Positions 18,891 to 30,474 of a DNA stretch of 64,000 nucleotides are shown here, in pieces. Every line of letters starts with the position of its first letter. Within the stretch, counting starts at the first letter, position 1. The translations under genes and the position numbers were made by a program. The DNA is from Mycolicibacterium sp. TUM20985 (GTDB lineage: Bacteria; Actinomycetota; Actinomycetes; Mycobacteriales; Mycobacteriaceae), in assembly GCF_030295745.1 (NCBI RefSeq), contig NZ_AP027291.1:248001-312000 (forward strand), given 5' to 3'. The notes below the pieces were generated by a model. That model saw nothing but the letters and a program-made list of their open reading frames with translations, did not search any database and had not been told where the DNA came from.

Positions 18891-19463
18891 ATGACCCAAT
18901 TCACCGTGCCCGGAATGTCGGCCAAAGAGGGCAAGGACGTTGCCACCCTGCTGCAGAAGCAGTTGAGCGCCTACAACGACCTGCACCTGACGCTCAAGCA
19001 CATCCACTGGAACGTCGTCGGCCCGAACTTCATCGGCGTTCACGAGATGATCGACCCGCAGGTCGAGCTGGTCCGCGGTTACGCCGACGAGGTTGCCGAG
19101 CGGATCGCCACCCTCGGCGGGTCGCCGAAGGGCACGCCCGGCGCGATCATCAAAGACCGCACCTGGGATGACTATTCGATCGAGCGGGACACCGTGCAGG
19201 CGCACCTCGCCGCGCTGGACGTCGTCTACAACGGCGTGATCTCCAGCACTCGTGAGGCGATCGAGGCCACCGACGAGCCCGACCCCATCACCAACGACAT
19301 GCTCATCGGGCACGCCGCCGAACTGGAGAAGTTCCAGTGGTTCGTGCGCGCGCACCTGGAGAACTCGGGTGGCCAGTTGATCACCGAGGGTGAGACCACG
19401 GAGAAGGGCGCGGCGAAGTCCGCCAAGAACGGCCGGAGCGCCCGAAACGGCAAGTCGAAGTAA
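18891..19463 (+). CDS. dps: Dps: starvation/oxidative stress DNA-binding ferritin-like protein
   Basis: Protein of 190 residues, close to M. smegmatis Dps1. The ferroxidase signature is clear: LTLKHIHWNVVGPNFIGVHE, with His and Asp/Glu ligands (HEMIDPQVELVRGYADEVAE). The Lys/Arg-rich C-terminal tail (AKSAKNGRSARNGKSK) can bind DNA. It forms dodecamers that mineralise iron and compact DNA under starvation. Ribosome site GAAGGAG lies eight bases upstream. A SigF-type promoter precedes it and a hairpin terminator follows. Confidence 0.93.
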   Translation: MTQFTVPGMSAKEGKDVATLLQKQLSAYNDLHLTLKHIHWNVVGPNFIGVHEMIDPQVELVRGYADEVAERIATLGGSPKGTPGAIIKDRTWDDYSIERDTVQAHLAALDVVYNGVISSTREAIEATDEPDPITNDMLIGHAAELEKFQWFVRAHLENSGGQLITEGETTEKGAAKSAKNGRSARNGKSK

Positions 19464-19480
19464 CCCGAATTCCTGATCGA

Positions 19481-19504
19481 GGCCCGCACCGAGAGGTGCG
19501 GGCC
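19481..19504 (+). terminator. hairpin terminator after dps
   Basis: GGCCCGCACC (19481-19490), loop GAGA, and GGTGCGGGCC (19495-19504) form a perfect ten-base stem followed by a short T-rich run. It sits between dps and the convergent aquaporin gene and could serve both. Confidence 0.75.
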
Positions 19505-19508
19505 TTCG

Positions 19509-20279
19509 TCATTCTGCGGCCGCCTCGTCCAGGGCGTCGTCGCGGACGGGGCGATCGGCCAGTTCCTCGTTGCGGCCGAACAGGTATGGATAGGCCACCC
19601 CCGCGATCGCCGCGCCGACCAACGGGGCCAACCAGAACAGCCACAGCTGGGCCGGTGCCCCGTCGCCGTTGAAGAAGGCCACCCCGGTCGAGCGCGCGGG
19701 GTTCACCGAGGTGTTGGAGATCGGGATGGAGATCAAGTGGATCAGCGTCAGGGTCAATCCGATTGCCAAGCCCGCGAAGCCCTTTGGGGCCCGATCATCG
19801 GTGGCGCCGAGGATCACCAGAAGGAAGATGAACGTTAGTAGTACCTCGGTGATCAACACCGCGACCATCGAGTAGCCGAACGGCGAGTGCTCGCCGTAGC
19901 CGTTGGCCGCCATGGCGCCCGTGGGTTCGAAGTCCGCCCGGCCGTTGGCGATCACGTAGATCACGAGCCCGGCGAGCAGCCCGCCGACGACCTGGGTGAT
20001 CCAGTACGCGGGCAGGGCCTTCCACTCCACCCGCTTGGCCAGCGCGGCGCCCAGCGTGACGGCCGGGTTGAAGTGTCCGCCGGAGATGGTGCCGAACGCG
20101 TACACGCCGGTGAGCACGGTCAGGCCGAAGGCGAGCGAGACGCCGAGGAACCCGATGCCCACCGACTTGTCACCGGCCGGGTCGGCCGCGAATACCGCAG
20201 CGCCACAACCGCCGAGGACCAACCAGAACGTCCCGATGAGCTCCGCTGCCAGGCGATGGAACATCGTTGGTGTTGTCAT
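19509..20279 (-). CDS. aqpZ: aquaporin (AqpZ-like)
   Basis: MIP-family channel of 256 residues with six membrane helices and the two half-helix pore motifs HFNPAVTLG and SVNPARSTG. The second motif and short loops favour a water channel (AqpZ type) over a glycerol facilitator. ATG at 20279 was chosen because the upstream extension is low-complexity and non-hydrophobic. It ends convergent to dps. Confidence 0.88.
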   Translation of the reverse strand: MTTPTMFHRLAAELIGTFWLVLGGCGAAVFAADPAGDKSVGIGFLGVSLAFGLTVLTGVYAFGTISGGHFNPAVTLGAALAKRVEWKALPAYWITQVVGGLLAGLVIYVIANGRADFEPTGAMAANGYGEHSPFGYSMVAVLITEVLLTFIFLLVILGATDDRAPKGFAGLAIGLTLTLIHLISIPISNTSVNPARSTGVAFFNGDGAPAQLWLFWLAPLVGAAIAGVAYPYLFGRNEELADRPVRDDALDEAAAE

Positions 20280-20382
20280 GACCACGAGCCTCCCTTGGCG
20301 CCTCTGAACTGAAGCGTCCGAGCAGAGGATCGCATGGCGTGGCGCCGAAGTGAGGCGTGTTCGGTGAATCTTGATCTTGTCG

Positions 20383-21027
20383 TCATCCAAGGCGTGCGCT
20401 GAGCCAGTCGACCAGCGGCCGGGTGGCCGTCCAGTCCGCGCGCACGGCACCGAGGAGGTCGGCGCTATGAATGATCGGCTCGAAGCCGTATTCCTTGCCG
20501 ACCGTCAGGGAACGGTGCCGCAGCAACTCGATGCGTGGGTGGTCGGCGTCGTATCCGCGTGGTGCGGTCTTGAGCCGGTCACCGCCGACGGTGAAGCCGG
20601 CCTTCGTCAGTTTGGTCAGGATCCGTTGCAGCTGCTTGCCACCGGACTCGTCGACGATCGACGCCCGGATGCGGGCGAGGTCATCCCTGCTGGCGTCATA
20701 GAAACCGGCACCGGTGCGGACGCCGCGGGCCGCGATCTCGACGTACCAGCCGCAGGCGGGGCCGGCTCCGACGAAGGCACCCTGATGCGTCTTGTACGGC
20801 GTCTTGTCCTTGGCGAACCGGACATCGCGAAATGGGCGAAAGACCTTGGCGGGGCCGAACTCTGATTCCAGACCGGCACACAGCGCGGTCATCGGCGCCT
20901 TCACGCACCGTACGTAGACGTCCTGGTTCGCCGTCCAGAACGACTTGGTGTTGTCGACCTCGAGGTCGTCGTAGAAGTCGAGCGCGGTCTCGGGGAAGCC
21001 ATCGAACACGGGCACCGGTTCGGTCAT
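20383..21027 (-). CDS. DUF2461 family protein
   Basis: Cytosolic protein of 214 residues matching DUF2461: [21 protein letters not shown] near the N-terminus, [20 protein letters not shown] and [19 protein letters not shown]. The family is conserved in many bacteria without a known function. It directly follows the ClC gene (stop 21028) with no gap and is probably cotranscribed. Confidence 0.85.
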   Translation of the reverse strand: MTEPVPVFDGFPETALDFYDDLEVDNTKSFWTANQDVYVRCVKAPMTALCAGLESEFGPAKVFRPFRDVRFAKDKTPYKTHQGAFVGAGPACGWYVEIAARGVRTGAGFYDASRDDLARIRASIVDESGGKQLQRILTKLTKAGFTVGGDRLKTAPRGYDADHPRIELLRHRSLTVGKEYGFEPIIHSADLLGAVRADWTATRPLVDWLSARLG

Positions 21028-22443
21028 CTACTCGAACTCGTCCCTGGTGATCCGCGGCTCACCCCGCCGCTCGGCTTCGGCACTCTCCCGATTCAGCCGT
21101 TGGGACTGGTAGATCGACACGCTGCTGCGGGTGATCAGGAGGTAGGCGATGCCGACGGTGATCATTGCCCCGGGGAGGACTGAGAAGGACCCGGTCATCT
21201 CGGCCACCATGATCATCACCGCGAGGGGCGCATGCGCGACGCTGCCGAAGCAGGCCATCATCGCCACGACCACGAATACCCCTGGGCCAGAGGGAATCCC
21301 GGGCATACCGGCGAGATCGGCCAGCCTCCAGATAGCGGCGCCGACGAACCCGCCGATCACCATCCCGGGGCCGAAGATGCCACCGGAACCGCCGGTGCCG
21401 ATGGACAGCGAGGTGGCGAGGATCTTGGCGAACGGCAGGATCAGCACGATCCAGAGCGGAATCGCCGCGAGGGTGTCCTCTGCCGACGCCAGCTGCACCC
21501 AGCCGTAGCCGCTGGACAGGATCTGCGGAATGGGCAGAGCCAGCAGGCCGACCAGCAGGCCTCCGATCGCGGGCTTGATCACCTTGTTCCCTGGCAGGCG
21601 GCGCGTCAGTGCCACGGTGCCGTAGAACACCCGCGCATAGAGGTAACCGACGGCCGCGGAGATGATTCCGATGACCAGGAACCATCCGAGTTGGGTGGGA
21701 TTGAACCGATAATCGGGGGCGACGAAGCCGAACAGCGGGTCATAGCCGAGAAAGGCGCCGTAGATGGCGTACGCGGTGCCCGAGGTGATGAAGCCGGGGA
21801 TTAGCGAGCGATAGTCGAAGTCCTCGCGGTAGACGATCGACGCGGCCAGCACCGCGCCGCCCAATGGCGCACCGAAGATGGCGCCGATACCCGACCCGAT
21901 GCCCAACGACACCGCGACGCGCCCGTCGACGTCCGAGAGGTCCAGACGCCTGGCGAGGAGTGAACCGAAGCCGGCGGAGATCTGCGCGGTCGGTCCCTCA
22001 CGGCCCGCTGATCCGCCGGAGCCGATGGTCAGCGCGCTGGACACCATCTTGACGAGCACCGCACGCGCCCGGATGGACCGCGGGTCGGTGTGCACCGCCT
22101 CGATCGCACTGTCGGTGCCGTGCCCCTCGGCCTCCGGTGCGAACTTGGCGACGATGAAGGCCGACACCAGCGCGCCGCCAAAGGTCACCAGGGGGATCGC
22201 CCAGGCCCGGTCGAAACCCGTCGACCCTCGATCGCCACCCTCGGCGGCAGCGGTGGGCGGTCGGTAGCCGCCGAGGTCGCCGAGCAGGAAGCGGCCCGCG
22301 TAGTCGAGGGCGAGGTAGAACACCACGGCACCGAGCCCGGCGATGACGCCGATGGAGATGCCGAGGATCAACCACTTGCGCAGGTAGCCCGAGTTGCGGA
22401 CGAAGGCGCCCACCCAGCCGCCGGTGTCGCGCGCCATGGGCAT
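21028..22443 (-). CDS. ClC-family chloride channel/antiporter
   Basis: Membrane protein of 471 residues with more than ten hydrophobic helices. The three ClC selectivity-filter segments are visible: GSGGSAGREGP near residue 140 (gating Glu present), GTGGSGGIFGPG near 350 and the intermediate GSGIGAIFGAPLGGAV. The gating Glu permits proton-coupled exchange, but a proton-path Glu was not assigned, so channel or antiporter remains open. ATG at 22443, or at 22437 two codons later. Confidence 0.88.
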   Translation of the reverse strand: MPMARDTGGWVGAFVRNSGYLRKWLILGISIGVIAGLGAVVFYLALDYAGRFLLGDLGGYRPPTAAAEGGDRGSTGFDRAWAIPLVTFGGALVSAFIVAKFAPEAEGHGTDSAIEAVHTDPRSIRARAVLVKMVSSALTIGSGGSAGREGPTAQISAGFGSLLARRLDLSDVDGRVAVSLGIGSGIGAIFGAPLGGAVLAASIVYREDFDYRSLIPGFITSGTAYAIYGAFLGYDPLFGFVAPDYRFNPTQLGWFLVIGIISAAVGYLYARVFYGTVALTRRLPGNKVIKPAIGGLLVGLLALPIPQILSSGYGWVQLASAEDTLAAIPLWIVLILPFAKILATSLSIGTGGSGGIFGPGMVIGGFVGAAIWRLADLAGMPGIPSGPGVFVVVAMMACFGSVAHAPLAVMIMVAEMTGSFSVLPGAMITVGIAYLLITRSSVSIYQSQRLNRESAEAERRGEPRITRDEFE

Positions 22444-22452
22444 TTGCGGATG

Positions 22453-23259
22453 CTAGCAGCGGTACGCGGTCAACCGCGCGACGATGGCGACCTTGCCGTC
22501 GCTGCCGACGGCCTGCGCGTCGGCCACTCCGCTGCGACGTCCCACCCGCAATGCGGTTCCGACGTAACGGGATTGGTCACCTGCGAAGAACTGCCGCAGG
22601 AAGTTCACGCGCAGCGACGCGGTGGCCAGCGGGTCGGCGGCACGATCGGCGTTGACCGCCGCCGAGGCGACGGCTTCGAGTCCGGCCGAGGCGATCCCGC
22701 CGTGGATGACGTCGATGCTGTTGTTCAACGCCGGGTCGAAGCCCTGCGGCAGCACGTGAGCGGCGCCCTCCCGGTAGGGGCCCCCGGTGGCCATGATCGC
22801 GGCCAGCCCGGTCTTGACGGCCTCCCCGCCGTCATCGGTCGGCCACGCGGCGAGCCGAGCCGGCGCTTGAACGTAATAGGACCGCACGGTCCCGGTCCCG
22901 ACGATCGTTGCGCCGACGGCCAGGTCGCATTCTCCGAGCGCGGTCACGGACCTGGAACCGACCGGCCGGGCGGTGCCGATCACCGGCGTGTCCGGGTGGT
23001 CGGCGATCGTCGCCGCGCAGGTGGGCGTCAGTTCCAGCGACAGCTCACTGGTGACGGTCCACTCGTCGTCGGTGCGTCGGAAGTGGTTGACCAGCCCGGC
23101 CACGTGATCGACCAGCACGGCCAGGGGGCCCAGTCCCTGGGTTCCGGTGAGGGGGTTTGCCAGCCCGGACACGGGCAGGCTCGCCACGCAGCGGGCGGGT
23201 GTCTCCTCGTCGGTCTCGATCCGGAACCTGCCGATGGGAGTGTTCGTTGGGTGGCGCAT
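22453..23259 (-). CDS. hotdog-fold acyl-CoA thioesterase-like protein
   Basis: Protein of 268 residues that looks like two hotdog domains in one chain: the first around GLGPLAVLVDHVAGLVNHF and the second around IDVIHGGIASAGLEAVASAA, which is a PaaI-type active region. Both match the PaaI/acyl-CoA thioesterase pattern. The substrate is unknown; hydrolysis of acyl-CoA esters is the family activity. It lies nine bases upstream of the ClC gene in transcription order. Confidence 0.7.
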   Translation of the reverse strand: MRHPTNTPIGRFRIETDEETPARCVASLPVSGLANPLTGTQGLGPLAVLVDHVAGLVNHFRRTDDEWTVTSELSLELTPTCAATIADHPDTPVIGTARPVGSRSVTALGECDLAVGATIVGTGTVRSYYVQAPARLAAWPTDDGGEAVKTGLAAIMATGGPYREGAAHVLPQGFDPALNNSIDVIHGGIASAGLEAVASAAVNADRAADPLATASLRVNFLRQFFAGDQSRYVGTALRVGRRSGVADAQAVGSDGKVAIVARLTAYRC

Positions 23260-23923
23260 CGCCGATCAGCTTCCCTCGTGCGCGTGGGCGCTGCGCAGGG
23301 GGTGCGACGGCAATCCGCACCCGGCCGTCACGGCGCCGGTGGTGGAGCGGTCAGCGCGTCACGCGGTGCGCCGCGGGAAATCTGCTGTTGGGCAACACCG
23401 TACGGCCCGCCGGGCTCCTCGTCGTCGACCGTGGGCGCCTCGATGGTCGGCGCGAGGTGAAGTACGTCGCCCGGCTGGCGGCACAGCGGGGCGCGATCGC
23501 GATGCCTAAGAATCCGATCAGGCTTTGCAGCAAATTCTCGCAGAGCTGTATGAGCAGCTCACGGCGCTGGATACTGGGTTATGGCAAATCAGACGTAAGG
23601 ATCATGGCAGTACGGTGAAATCGACGCCGAGAGGCTTCGGGGTCCGGATGCACGCCACTGATTCACCCCAACAACGGATTTCGTCGTCGTCACCGATCCC
23701 GGGGACCGTCCTGCGGCACGTGCCCTCGGGGCCCGGTTAGGGTTGACTAAGTTGGCATGTCAGGCGGGGTTTGTCATATCGTTTCACCACTCGTGGCGAG
23801 TGGAGCAAGTTCCGTCGTTCAGTGCTGCACGCAGACAGACCCATCGCCCGCCGGCAGCAACCGTCCACGACGGTTGCCAGCATCAGGCTTCCCGTGAGGT
23901 GTGGCAGAAGAGGGTAGGTGGGA
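23260..23923. other. 664-base gap upstream of gltB
   Basis: No gene can be supported. One plus-strand frame at 23373-23495 reads like real protein (AGNLLLGNTVRPAGLL, then VDRGRLDGRREVKYVARLAA), but no start or ending fits a family, so it could be a gene remnant. The 150 bases before gltB are AT-richer and include TTGACT at 23743, which may belong to a promoter. No recognised riboswitch was found. Confidence 0.5.
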
Positions 23924-26900
23924 ATGGCGCCGAGCGACCATGGACTTGGGCAGGGTCTCTACAACCCTGCTTATGAGCACGACTCCTGTGGCGTGGCGAT
24001 GGTGGCCGACATGCATGGCCGACGCAGCCGCGACATCGTCGACAAGGCCATCACCGCGCTGCTCAACATGGAGCACCGTGGGGCCCAGGGCGCAGAACCG
24101 AACACCGGCGACGGCGCCGGGATCCTGCTGCAGGTCCCCGACGACTTCCTCCGCGCGGTAGTCGACTTCGAGCTTCCCGAACCGGGCAGCTACGCCACCG
24201 GCATCGCGTTCCTGCCGCAGTCGTCGCGCGATGCGGCCGCGGCGTGCGAGTCGGTGCAAAAGATCGTCGAGGCCGAGGGTCTGACCTTCATCGGCTGGCG
24301 CGACGTGCCCATCGACGACTCCTCGCTCGGCGCCCTGGCACGCGACGCGATGCCGACGTTCCGCCAGGCGTTCATCGGCCATGGCGAGGGGGCGAGCGCC
24401 GACCCCATGGACCTCGAGCGTCGCGCCTACGTGGTGCGCAAGCGCGCCGAACACGAGCTGGGCACCAAGGGCCCGGGTCAGGACGGGCCGGGGCGCGAAA
24501 CCGTCTACTTCCCAAGCCTTTCGGGCCAGACGCTGGTCTACAAGGGCATGTTGACCACGCCGCAGCTGAAGGCGTTCTACCTGGACCTGCAGGACGAGCG
24601 GCTGACCAGCGCGCTGGGCATCGTGCATTCGCGGTTCTCGACGAATACGTTCCCGTCGTGGCCGCTGGCGCATCCGTTCCGGCGCGTCGCCCACAACGGT
24701 GAGATCAACACCGTCACCGGTAACGAGAACTGGATGCGAGCGCGCGAGGCGCTCATCCGGACCGACGTCTTCGGGTCTTACTCCGACGTCGACAAGATCT
24801 TCCCGGTCTGCACCCCTGGCGCGTCGGACACCGCCCGCTTCGACGAGGTGCTCGAACTGCTGCATCTCGGCGGCCGCAGCCTGCCCCATGCCGTGCTGAT
24901 GATGATCCCCGAGGCGTGGGAGCGACACGAGTCGATGGACCCCGCCCGCCGGGCCTTCTACGAGTACCACTCCTCGCTGATGGAGCCGTGGGACGGCCCC
25001 GCGGCGGTGTGCTTCACCGATGGCACCGTCATCGGCGCGGTGCTCGACCGCAACGGTCTGCGCCCGTCCCGGATCTGGGTCACAAAGGACGGCCTCGTCG
25101 TGATGGCGTCGGAGGCCGGCGTGCTGAACCTGGATCCGTCGACGGTGGTGCGCAAGATGCGCCTGCAGCCCGGTCGCATGTTCCTGGTGGACACCGCGCA
25201 GGGCCGCATCGTCTCCGACGAGGAGGTCAAGGCCGAGCTGGCGGCCGAGAAGCCTTACCAGGAATGGCTGGACAAGGGACTGTTCCATCTCGGAGACCTG
25301 CCGCCCGGTGACTACGTGCGCATGCCGCACCACCGCGTGGTGATGAGGCAGCAGGCGTTCGGCTTCACCTACGAGGAGCTCAACCTGCTGGTCGCGCCCA
25401 TGGCGCGCTCCGGGGCCGAGGCTCTCGGCTCGATGGGCACCGACACCCCGGTCGCCGTGCTCTCCGCGCGGCCCCGGATGCTCTACGACTACTTTCAGCA
25501 GCTGTTCGCGCAGGTGACCAACCCGCCGCTGGACGCCATCCGCGAAGAGGTCGTGACCAGCCTGCAGGGCACCGTCGGCCCGGAGGGCGACCTGCTGAAT
25601 CCGAACGCGGACTCGTGCCGCCAGATCGTGTTGTCGAACCCGATCCTGCGCAACGCCGAACTGTCGAAGCTCATCTGCGTCGACCCCGACCACGAGATCC
25701 GCGGTCACAAGCACGGGCTGCGCGCGGCGGTCATCCGTTGCCTGTATCCGGTCGCCAGGGGCGGCCAGGGGCTGGGAGAGGCGCTCGCCGACGTCCGCGC
25801 GAAGGTGTCGGCCGCCATCCGCGACGGCGCCCGCATCATCGTGCTGTCCGACCGCGAGTCCAACGAGTCGCTCGCGCCGATCCCTTCGCTGCTGAGCGTG
25901 TCGGCCGTGCATCACCACCTGGTGCGCGACCGCACCCGCACCCAGGTCGGGCTCGTCGTCGAGGCCGGCGACGCCCGCGAGGTGCACCACATGGCCGCAC
26001 TCGTGGGCTTCGGAGCCGCTGCCATCAACCCGTACATGGCCTTCGAGTCCATCGAGGACATGGTGGACAGAGGTGTCATCGCCGACATCAGCAGTGATCA
26101 GGCCAAGGCCAACTACACCAAGGCCGCGGGCAAGGGCGTGCTGAAGGTGATGTCCAAGATGGGCATCTCGACGCTGGCGTCCTACACCGGCGCGCAGCTG
26201 TTCCAAGCGATCGGCATCAGCCAGTCGGTGCTCGACGAGTACTTCACCGGGTTGAACTGCCCGGTCGGCGGCATCGATCTCGACGACATCGCCGCCGACG
26301 TCGAGACCCGCCACGCGCTGGCCTATCTGGACCGCCCGGACGAGCGCGCGCATCGCGAGCTCGAGGTCGGCGGCGAGTACCAATGGCGTCGTGAGGGCGA
26401 GTATCACCTCTTCAATCCCGACACCGTCTTCAAGCTGCAGCACGCCACGCGCACCGGCCAGTACTCGATCTTCAAGGAGTACACCAAGCTGGTCGACGAC
26501 CAGAGCGAGCGGTTTGCCTCTCTGCGCGGCCTTTTCAAGTTCCGCGACGATTTCCGCCCGTCGGTGCCGTTGGACGAGGTCGAGTCCGTCGCGGAGATCG
26601 TGAAGCGGTTCTCTACGGGCGCAATGAGTTACGGCTCGATCTCGGCCGAAGCCCATGAGACCCTTGCCATCGCGATGAATCGCCTCGGTGGGCGATCGAA
26701 CTCGGGCGAGGGCGGCGAGTCCGTAGATCGCTTCGACCGCGAACCGAACGGCGACTGGCGCCGCAGTGCCATCAAGCAGGTGGCCTCGGGTCGGTTCGGG
26801 GTCACCAGTCACTACCTGACCAATTGCACCGACATCCAGATCAAGATGGCACAGGGAGCGAAACCCGGTGAGGGCGGTCAGCTTCCAGGTCACAAGGTGT

Positions 26901-28534
26901 ACCCGTGGGTCGCCGAGGTGCGGCACTCCACGCCGGGCGTCGGGCTGATCTCGCCGCCCCCGCACCACGACATCTACTCGATCGAGGATCTCGCGCAGCT
27001 GATCCACGACCTGAAGAACGCCAATCCCAGTGCGCGCGTGCACGTCAAGCTCGTCTCCGAGAACGGGGTCGGCACGGTTGCCGCAGGCGTGTCCAAGGCG
27101 CACGCCGACGTGGTGCTGATCTCAGGCCACGACGGTGGGACCGGCGCTACCCCGCTCACCTCGCAGAAGCATGCTGGCGCCCCTTGGGAACTGGGTCTGG
27201 CCGAGACGCAACAAACGTTGCTGCTCAACGGACTTCGCGACCGGATCGTGGTGCAGGTCGACGGCCAGCTGAAGACCGGCCGCGACGTCGTCGTCGCCGC
27301 GTTGCTCGGTGGCGAGGAGTTCGGCTTCGCCACCGCACCGCTGGTGGTCGCGGGCTGCATCATGATGCGGGTATGCCACCTCGACACCTGTCCGGTGGGC
27401 GTGGCCACGCAGAACCCCCTGCTGCGCGAGCGGTTCAACGGCAAGCCGGAGTTCGTCGAGAACTTCTTCAAGTTCATCGCTGAAGAGGTGCGAGAATTGA
27501 TGGCGCAGTTGGGCTTCCGCACCGTCAACGAGATGGTCGGGCAGGTGGGGGCGTTGGACACCCAGCGGGCGGCCGAGCATTGGAAGGCCCACAAGCTGGA
27601 CCTGTCCCCGGTGCTGCACGAACCCGAGTCGGCGTTCATGAACCAGGACCTCTACTGCAGTTCGCGTCAGGACCACGGGCTGGACAAGGCGCTCGACCAG
27701 CAGCTCATCGCGCAGTGTCGGGAGGCCCTGGACTCGGCCACGCCGGTGCGGTTCCACACCACGATCGCCAACGTCAATCGGACGGTCGGCACCATGCTCG
27801 GCCACGAGCTGACCAAGATCCATGGCGGCCAAGGGCTTCCGGACGGAACCATCGACATCACGTTCGAAGGGTCGGCGGGCAATAGCTTCGGCGCGTTCCT
27901 TCCCAAGGGCATCACCCTGCGGGTGTACGGCGACGCCAACGACTACGTCGGCAAGGGCCTGTCTGGCGGACGGATCGTGGTGCGCCCGTCCCAGGACGCC
28001 CCCGAGGAGTTCGTGGCAGAGGACAACATCATCGCGGGCAACGTGATCCTCTTCGGCGCCACCAGCGGGCAGGCGTTCCTGCGGGGTCAGGTCGGCGAGC
28101 GTTTCGCGGTCCGCAACTCCGGCGCCCATGCCGTGGTGGAGGGCGTCGGTGATCACGGCTGCGAGTACATGACCGGTGGCAAGGTGGCCATCCTGGGGCC
28201 CACGGGTCGCAACTTCGCCGCGGGAATGTCCGGCGGCATCGCCTACGTCTACGACCTGCACGGCACGTTGTCCGACAACCTCAACACCGAGATGGTGGAA
28301 CTCGAGCACCTGGACGACGATGACGTCGACTGGTTGCACGGGATGCTCGTCGCGCAAGTCGATGCGACCGATTCCGCTCCTGCTCAACGCATTCTGTCCG
28401 ATTGGGAGTCTCAACTGAAGCACTTCGTGAAGGTCATGCCGCGGGACTACCGGTCGGTCCTGGCCGCCATCGCCGAGGCTGAACGAAACGGTGAAGACGT
28501 CGACACCGCGATCATGGCGGCGGCTCGTGGCTGA
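23924..28534 (+). CDS. gltB: glutamate synthase large (alpha) subunit
   Basis: Enzyme of 1536 residues that makes glutamate from glutamine and 2-oxoglutarate with GltD. The N-terminal glutaminase domain begins at the catalytic Cys in [16 protein letters not shown] after a short propeptide. The central and FMN-binding synthase domains follow ([30 protein letters not shown]). The 3Fe-4S cluster Cys are in CHLDTCPVG plus an upstream Cys, and the C-terminal GXGXG beta-helix repeats are visible ([19 protein letters not shown]). ATG at 23924 was preferred over an in-frame GTG at 23918. Confidence 0.95.
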   Translation: MAPSDHGLGQGLYNPAYEHDSCGVAMVADMHGRRSRDIVDKAITALLNMEHRGAQGAEPNTGDGAGILLQVPDDFLRAVVDFELPEPGSYATGIAFLPQSSRDAAAACESVQKIVEAEGLTFIGWRDVPIDDSSLGALARDAMPTFRQAFIGHGEGASADPMDLERRAYVVRKRAEHELGTKGPGQDGPGRETVYFPSLSGQTLVYKGMLTTPQLKAFYLDLQDERLTSALGIVHSRFSTNTFPSWPLAHPFRRVAHNGEINTVTGNENWMRAREALIRTDVFGSYSDVDKIFPVCTPGASDTARFDEVLELLHLGGRSLPHAVLMMIPEAWERHESMDPARRAFYEYHSSLMEPWDGPAAVCFTDGTVIGAVLDRNGLRPSRIWVTKDGLVVMASEAGVLNLDPSTVVRKMRLQPGRMFLVDTAQGRIVSDEEVKAELAAEKPYQEWLDKGLFHLGDLPPGDYVRMPHHRVVMRQQAFGFTYEELNLLVAPMARSGAEALGSMGTDTPVAVLSARPRMLYDYFQQLFAQVTNPPLDAIREEVVTSLQGTVGPEGDLLNPNADSCRQIVLSNPILRNAELSKLICVDPDHEIRGHKHGLRAAVIRCLYPVARGGQGLGEALADVRAKVSAAIRDGARIIVLSDRESNESLAPIPSLLSVSAVHHHLVRDRTRTQVGLVVEAGDAREVHHMAALVGFGAAAINPYMAFESIEDMVDRGVIADISSDQAKANYTKAAGKGVLKVMSKMGISTLASYTGAQLFQAIGISQSVLDEYFTGLNCPVGGIDLDDIAADVETRHALAYLDRPDERAHRELEVGGEYQWRREGEYHLFNPDTVFKLQHATRTGQYSIFKEYTKLVDDQSERFASLRGLFKFRDDFRPSVPLDEVESVAEIVKRFSTGAMSYGSISAEAHETLAIAMNRLGGRSNSGEGGESVDRFDREPNGDWRRSAIKQVASGRFGVTSHYLTNCTDIQIKMAQGAKPGEGGQLPGHKVYPWVAEVRHSTPGVGLISPPPHHDIYSIEDLAQLIHDLKNANPSARVHVKLVSENGVGTVAAGVSKAHADVVLISGHDGGTGATPLTSQKHAGAPWELGLAETQQTLLLNGLRDRIVVQVDGQLKTGRDVVVAALLGGEEFGFATAPLVVAGCIMMRVCHLDTCPVGVATQNPLLRERFNGKPEFVENFFKFIAEEVRELMAQLGFRTVNEMVGQVGALDTQRAAEHWKAHKLDLSPVLHEPESAFMNQDLYCSSRQDHGLDKALDQQLIAQCREALDSATPVRFHTTIANVNRTVGTMLGHELTKIHGGQGLPDGTIDITFEGSAGNSFGAFLPKGITLRVYGDANDYVGKGLSGGRIVVRPSQDAPEEFVAEDNIIAGNVILFGATSGQAFLRGQVGERFAVRNSGAHAVVEGVGDHGCEYMTGGKVAILGPTGRNFAAGMSGGIAYVYDLHGTLSDNLNTEMVELEHLDDDDVDWLHGMLVAQVDATDSAPAQRILSDWESQLKHFVKVMPRDYRSVLAAIAEAERNGEDVDTAIMAAARG

Positions 28535-29993
28535 TCCGCGCGGCTTCCTGAAGCACACCCACCGCGAGACCCCGCAGCGGCGGCCGGTGCCGCTGCGCTT
28601 GCGCGACTGGAAAGAGGTCTACGAGGACTTCTCCCACGACACCCTGCAGGATCAGGCCGCACGGTGCATGGACTGCGGAATCCCGTTCTGCCACAACGGC
28701 TGCCCGCTGGGCAACCTGATCCCCGAGTGGAACGACCTGGTGTTCCGGGATCGCTGGCGCGACTCCATCGAGCGGCTGCACGCCACCAACAACTTCCCGG
28801 AGTTCACCGGGCGGTTGTGCCCCGCCCCGTGCGAGGCGTCGTGCGTGCTCGGCATCAACCAGGATCCGGTGACCATCAAGCAGGTCGAGGTCGAGATCAT
28901 CGACAACGCCTTCGCGGAGGGCTGGGTGGTCCCGCTGCCGCCGGATCGCCTCACCGGCAAGAGCGTCGCCGTGGTCGGGTCGGGTCCGGCGGGTCTGGCC
29001 GCCGCGCAGCAGCTGACGCGGGCGGGACACGACGTCACCGTCTTCGAGCGCGCCGATCGCATCGGTGGACTGCTGCGGTACGGCATCCCCGAGTTCAAGA
29101 TGGAGAAGCGCCACATCGACCGTCGCCTCGAGCAGATGGAGGCCGAGGGCACGAAGTTCCGGACCGGGGTGGACGTCGGCGTCGACGTCACGGCGGAGCA
29201 GTTGCGCAACGACTTCGATGCCGTGGTGCTGACCGGCGGCGCGACGGACTGGCGGGACCTGCCGATCCCGGGCCGCGAGCTCAGGGGCATCCATCAGGCG
29301 ATGGAGTACCTGCCCTGGGCCAACCGGGTGCAGCAGGGCGACCCCGTCGTCGGCGATGACGGTGAGCCACCGATCACGGCCAAGGACAAGCGGGTCGTCA
29401 TCATCGGCGGAGGCGACACGGGTGCCGACTGCCTGGGCACCGCGCACCGTCAGGGTGCGGCCAGCGTGTACCAGTTCGAGATCATGCCGCGGCCGCCCGA
29501 GGAGCGGGCGTCCTCGACGCCGTGGCCCACCTACCCGCTGATGTACCGCGTGGCCTCGGCCCACGAGGAGGGCGGCGAGCGCATCTTCTCGGTCAATACG
29601 CAGGAGTTCGTCGGCACCGATGGCCACGTGCAGTGCCTCAAGGTGCACGAGGTCGAGATGCAGGACGGCAAGTTCGTCAAGGTCGAGGGCAGTGACTTCG
29701 ACCTGGACGCCGATCTGGTGCTGTTGGCGATGGGCTTCGTCGGCCCCGAGAAGCCAGGTCTGCTTAGCGATCTTCGGGTGGAGCTCACCGATCGCGGCAA
29801 CGTCGCGCGCAAGGACGACTTCCAGACGTCGGTGCCCGGCGTGTTCGTGGCCGGTGACATGGGTCGCGGACAGTCGCTCATCGTGTGGGCGATCGCCGAG
29901 GGCCGCGCCGCCGCTGCTGGCGTCGACCGGTATCTGATGGGCGAGACGGCGTTGCCTGCGCCGATCAGGCCCACGGCGGCGCCCCAGCGATAG
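28527..29993 (+). CDS. gltD: glutamate synthase small (beta) subunit
   Basis: NADPH-oxidising subunit of 488 residues that feeds electrons to GltB. The N-terminal 4Fe-4S Cys are [14 protein letters not shown] near residue 47 and CPAPCEASC near 96. FAD and NADPH Rossmann motifs are [15 protein letters not shown] near residue 150 and [15 protein letters not shown] near 290. GTG at 28527 overlaps the gltB stop by eight bases, indicating translational coupling. Both are conserved with Rv3859c-Rv3858c. Confidence 0.95.
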   Translation: MADPRGFLKHTHRETPQRRPVPLRLRDWKEVYEDFSHDTLQDQAARCMDCGIPFCHNGCPLGNLIPEWNDLVFRDRWRDSIERLHATNNFPEFTGRLCPAPCEASCVLGINQDPVTIKQVEVEIIDNAFAEGWVVPLPPDRLTGKSVAVVGSGPAGLAAAQQLTRAGHDVTVFERADRIGGLLRYGIPEFKMEKRHIDRRLEQMEAEGTKFRTGVDVGVDVTAEQLRNDFDAVVLTGGATDWRDLPIPGRELRGIHQAMEYLPWANRVQQGDPVVGDDGEPPITAKDKRVVIIGGGDTGADCLGTAHRQGAASVYQFEIMPRPPEERASSTPWPTYPLMYRVASAHEEGGERIFSVNTQEFVGTDGHVQCLKVHEVEMQDGKFVKVEGSDFDLDADLVLLAMGFVGPEKPGLLSDLRVELTDRGNVARKDDFQTSVPGVFVAGDMGRGQSLIVWAIAEGRAAAAGVDRYLMGETALPAPIRPTAAPQR

Positions 29994-30263
29994 CTCGAAC
30001 GGGGGCAGCTACTCGATCGGTTCTCGTCGCGAGTGTGCGTTCCCATACGCCGCTGACGGCGAGTCTCGGATGAAACCGCACAGTCGGTGGGGCTGCTGGG
30101 GCGCCTGAACGCTTCAGAAACCACACCAGCCACACCAGAAACATCGGACGTTTATTCGGCGCGTCGCATTGTGTTAGCCAGATCGCAGGTGTCTAATGGT
30201 GGCCGGGGTTAATGCGCTAGTGTTTCCCCACGGTGAGCCAGTCGAACCGCAGGAGTGAACACC

Positions 30264-30404
30264 GTGTATACCAACCCGATCGTCAGGTCCCGCATGGGCC
30301 GTATGGCCTGGTCACTGCTACGTCACCCCGTCCGGAGTCGTGACTTTCCGGCCAAGCACGAGCGTCTGGTCACTGCCGCCGACCTCGTCAGATATGGCGT
30401 CTAG
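30264..30404 (+). CDS. 46-residue basic protein downstream of gltD
   Basis: Small open frame beginning GTG (VYTNPIVRSRMGRMAW...) and ending TAG, 46 residues, rich in Arg and Leu. GGAG eight bases upstream of GTG 30264 supports translation; an in-frame GTG at 30255 overlaps that site and is less likely. In M. tuberculosis a small gene (Rv3857c) follows gltD, so this may be its counterpart by position only. The N-terminal half looks amphipathic. Function unknown. Confidence 0.55.
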   Translation: MYTNPIVRSRMGRMAWSLLRHPVRSRDFPAKHERLVTAADLVRYGV

Positions 30405-30474
30405 CTCGCCGTTTCCGGATCGAAATCGACCGGCGCGAAAGTTTGCTTAGCCAGCATATCTACGTCGGCGCCAG

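Noticed and set aside
23326..23400. Possible cobalamin or other riboswitch upstream of gltB
   Set aside because: GC-rich pairing is present but no conserved core box of a known class could be read.
23819..27103. 1094-residue minus-strand open frame opposite gltB
   Set aside because: It mirrors gltB with unnatural composition and no domain; typical shadow in GC-rich DNA.
27122..28558. 478-residue minus-strand open frame opposite gltB/gltD
   Set aside because: Shadow of the conserved coding strand.
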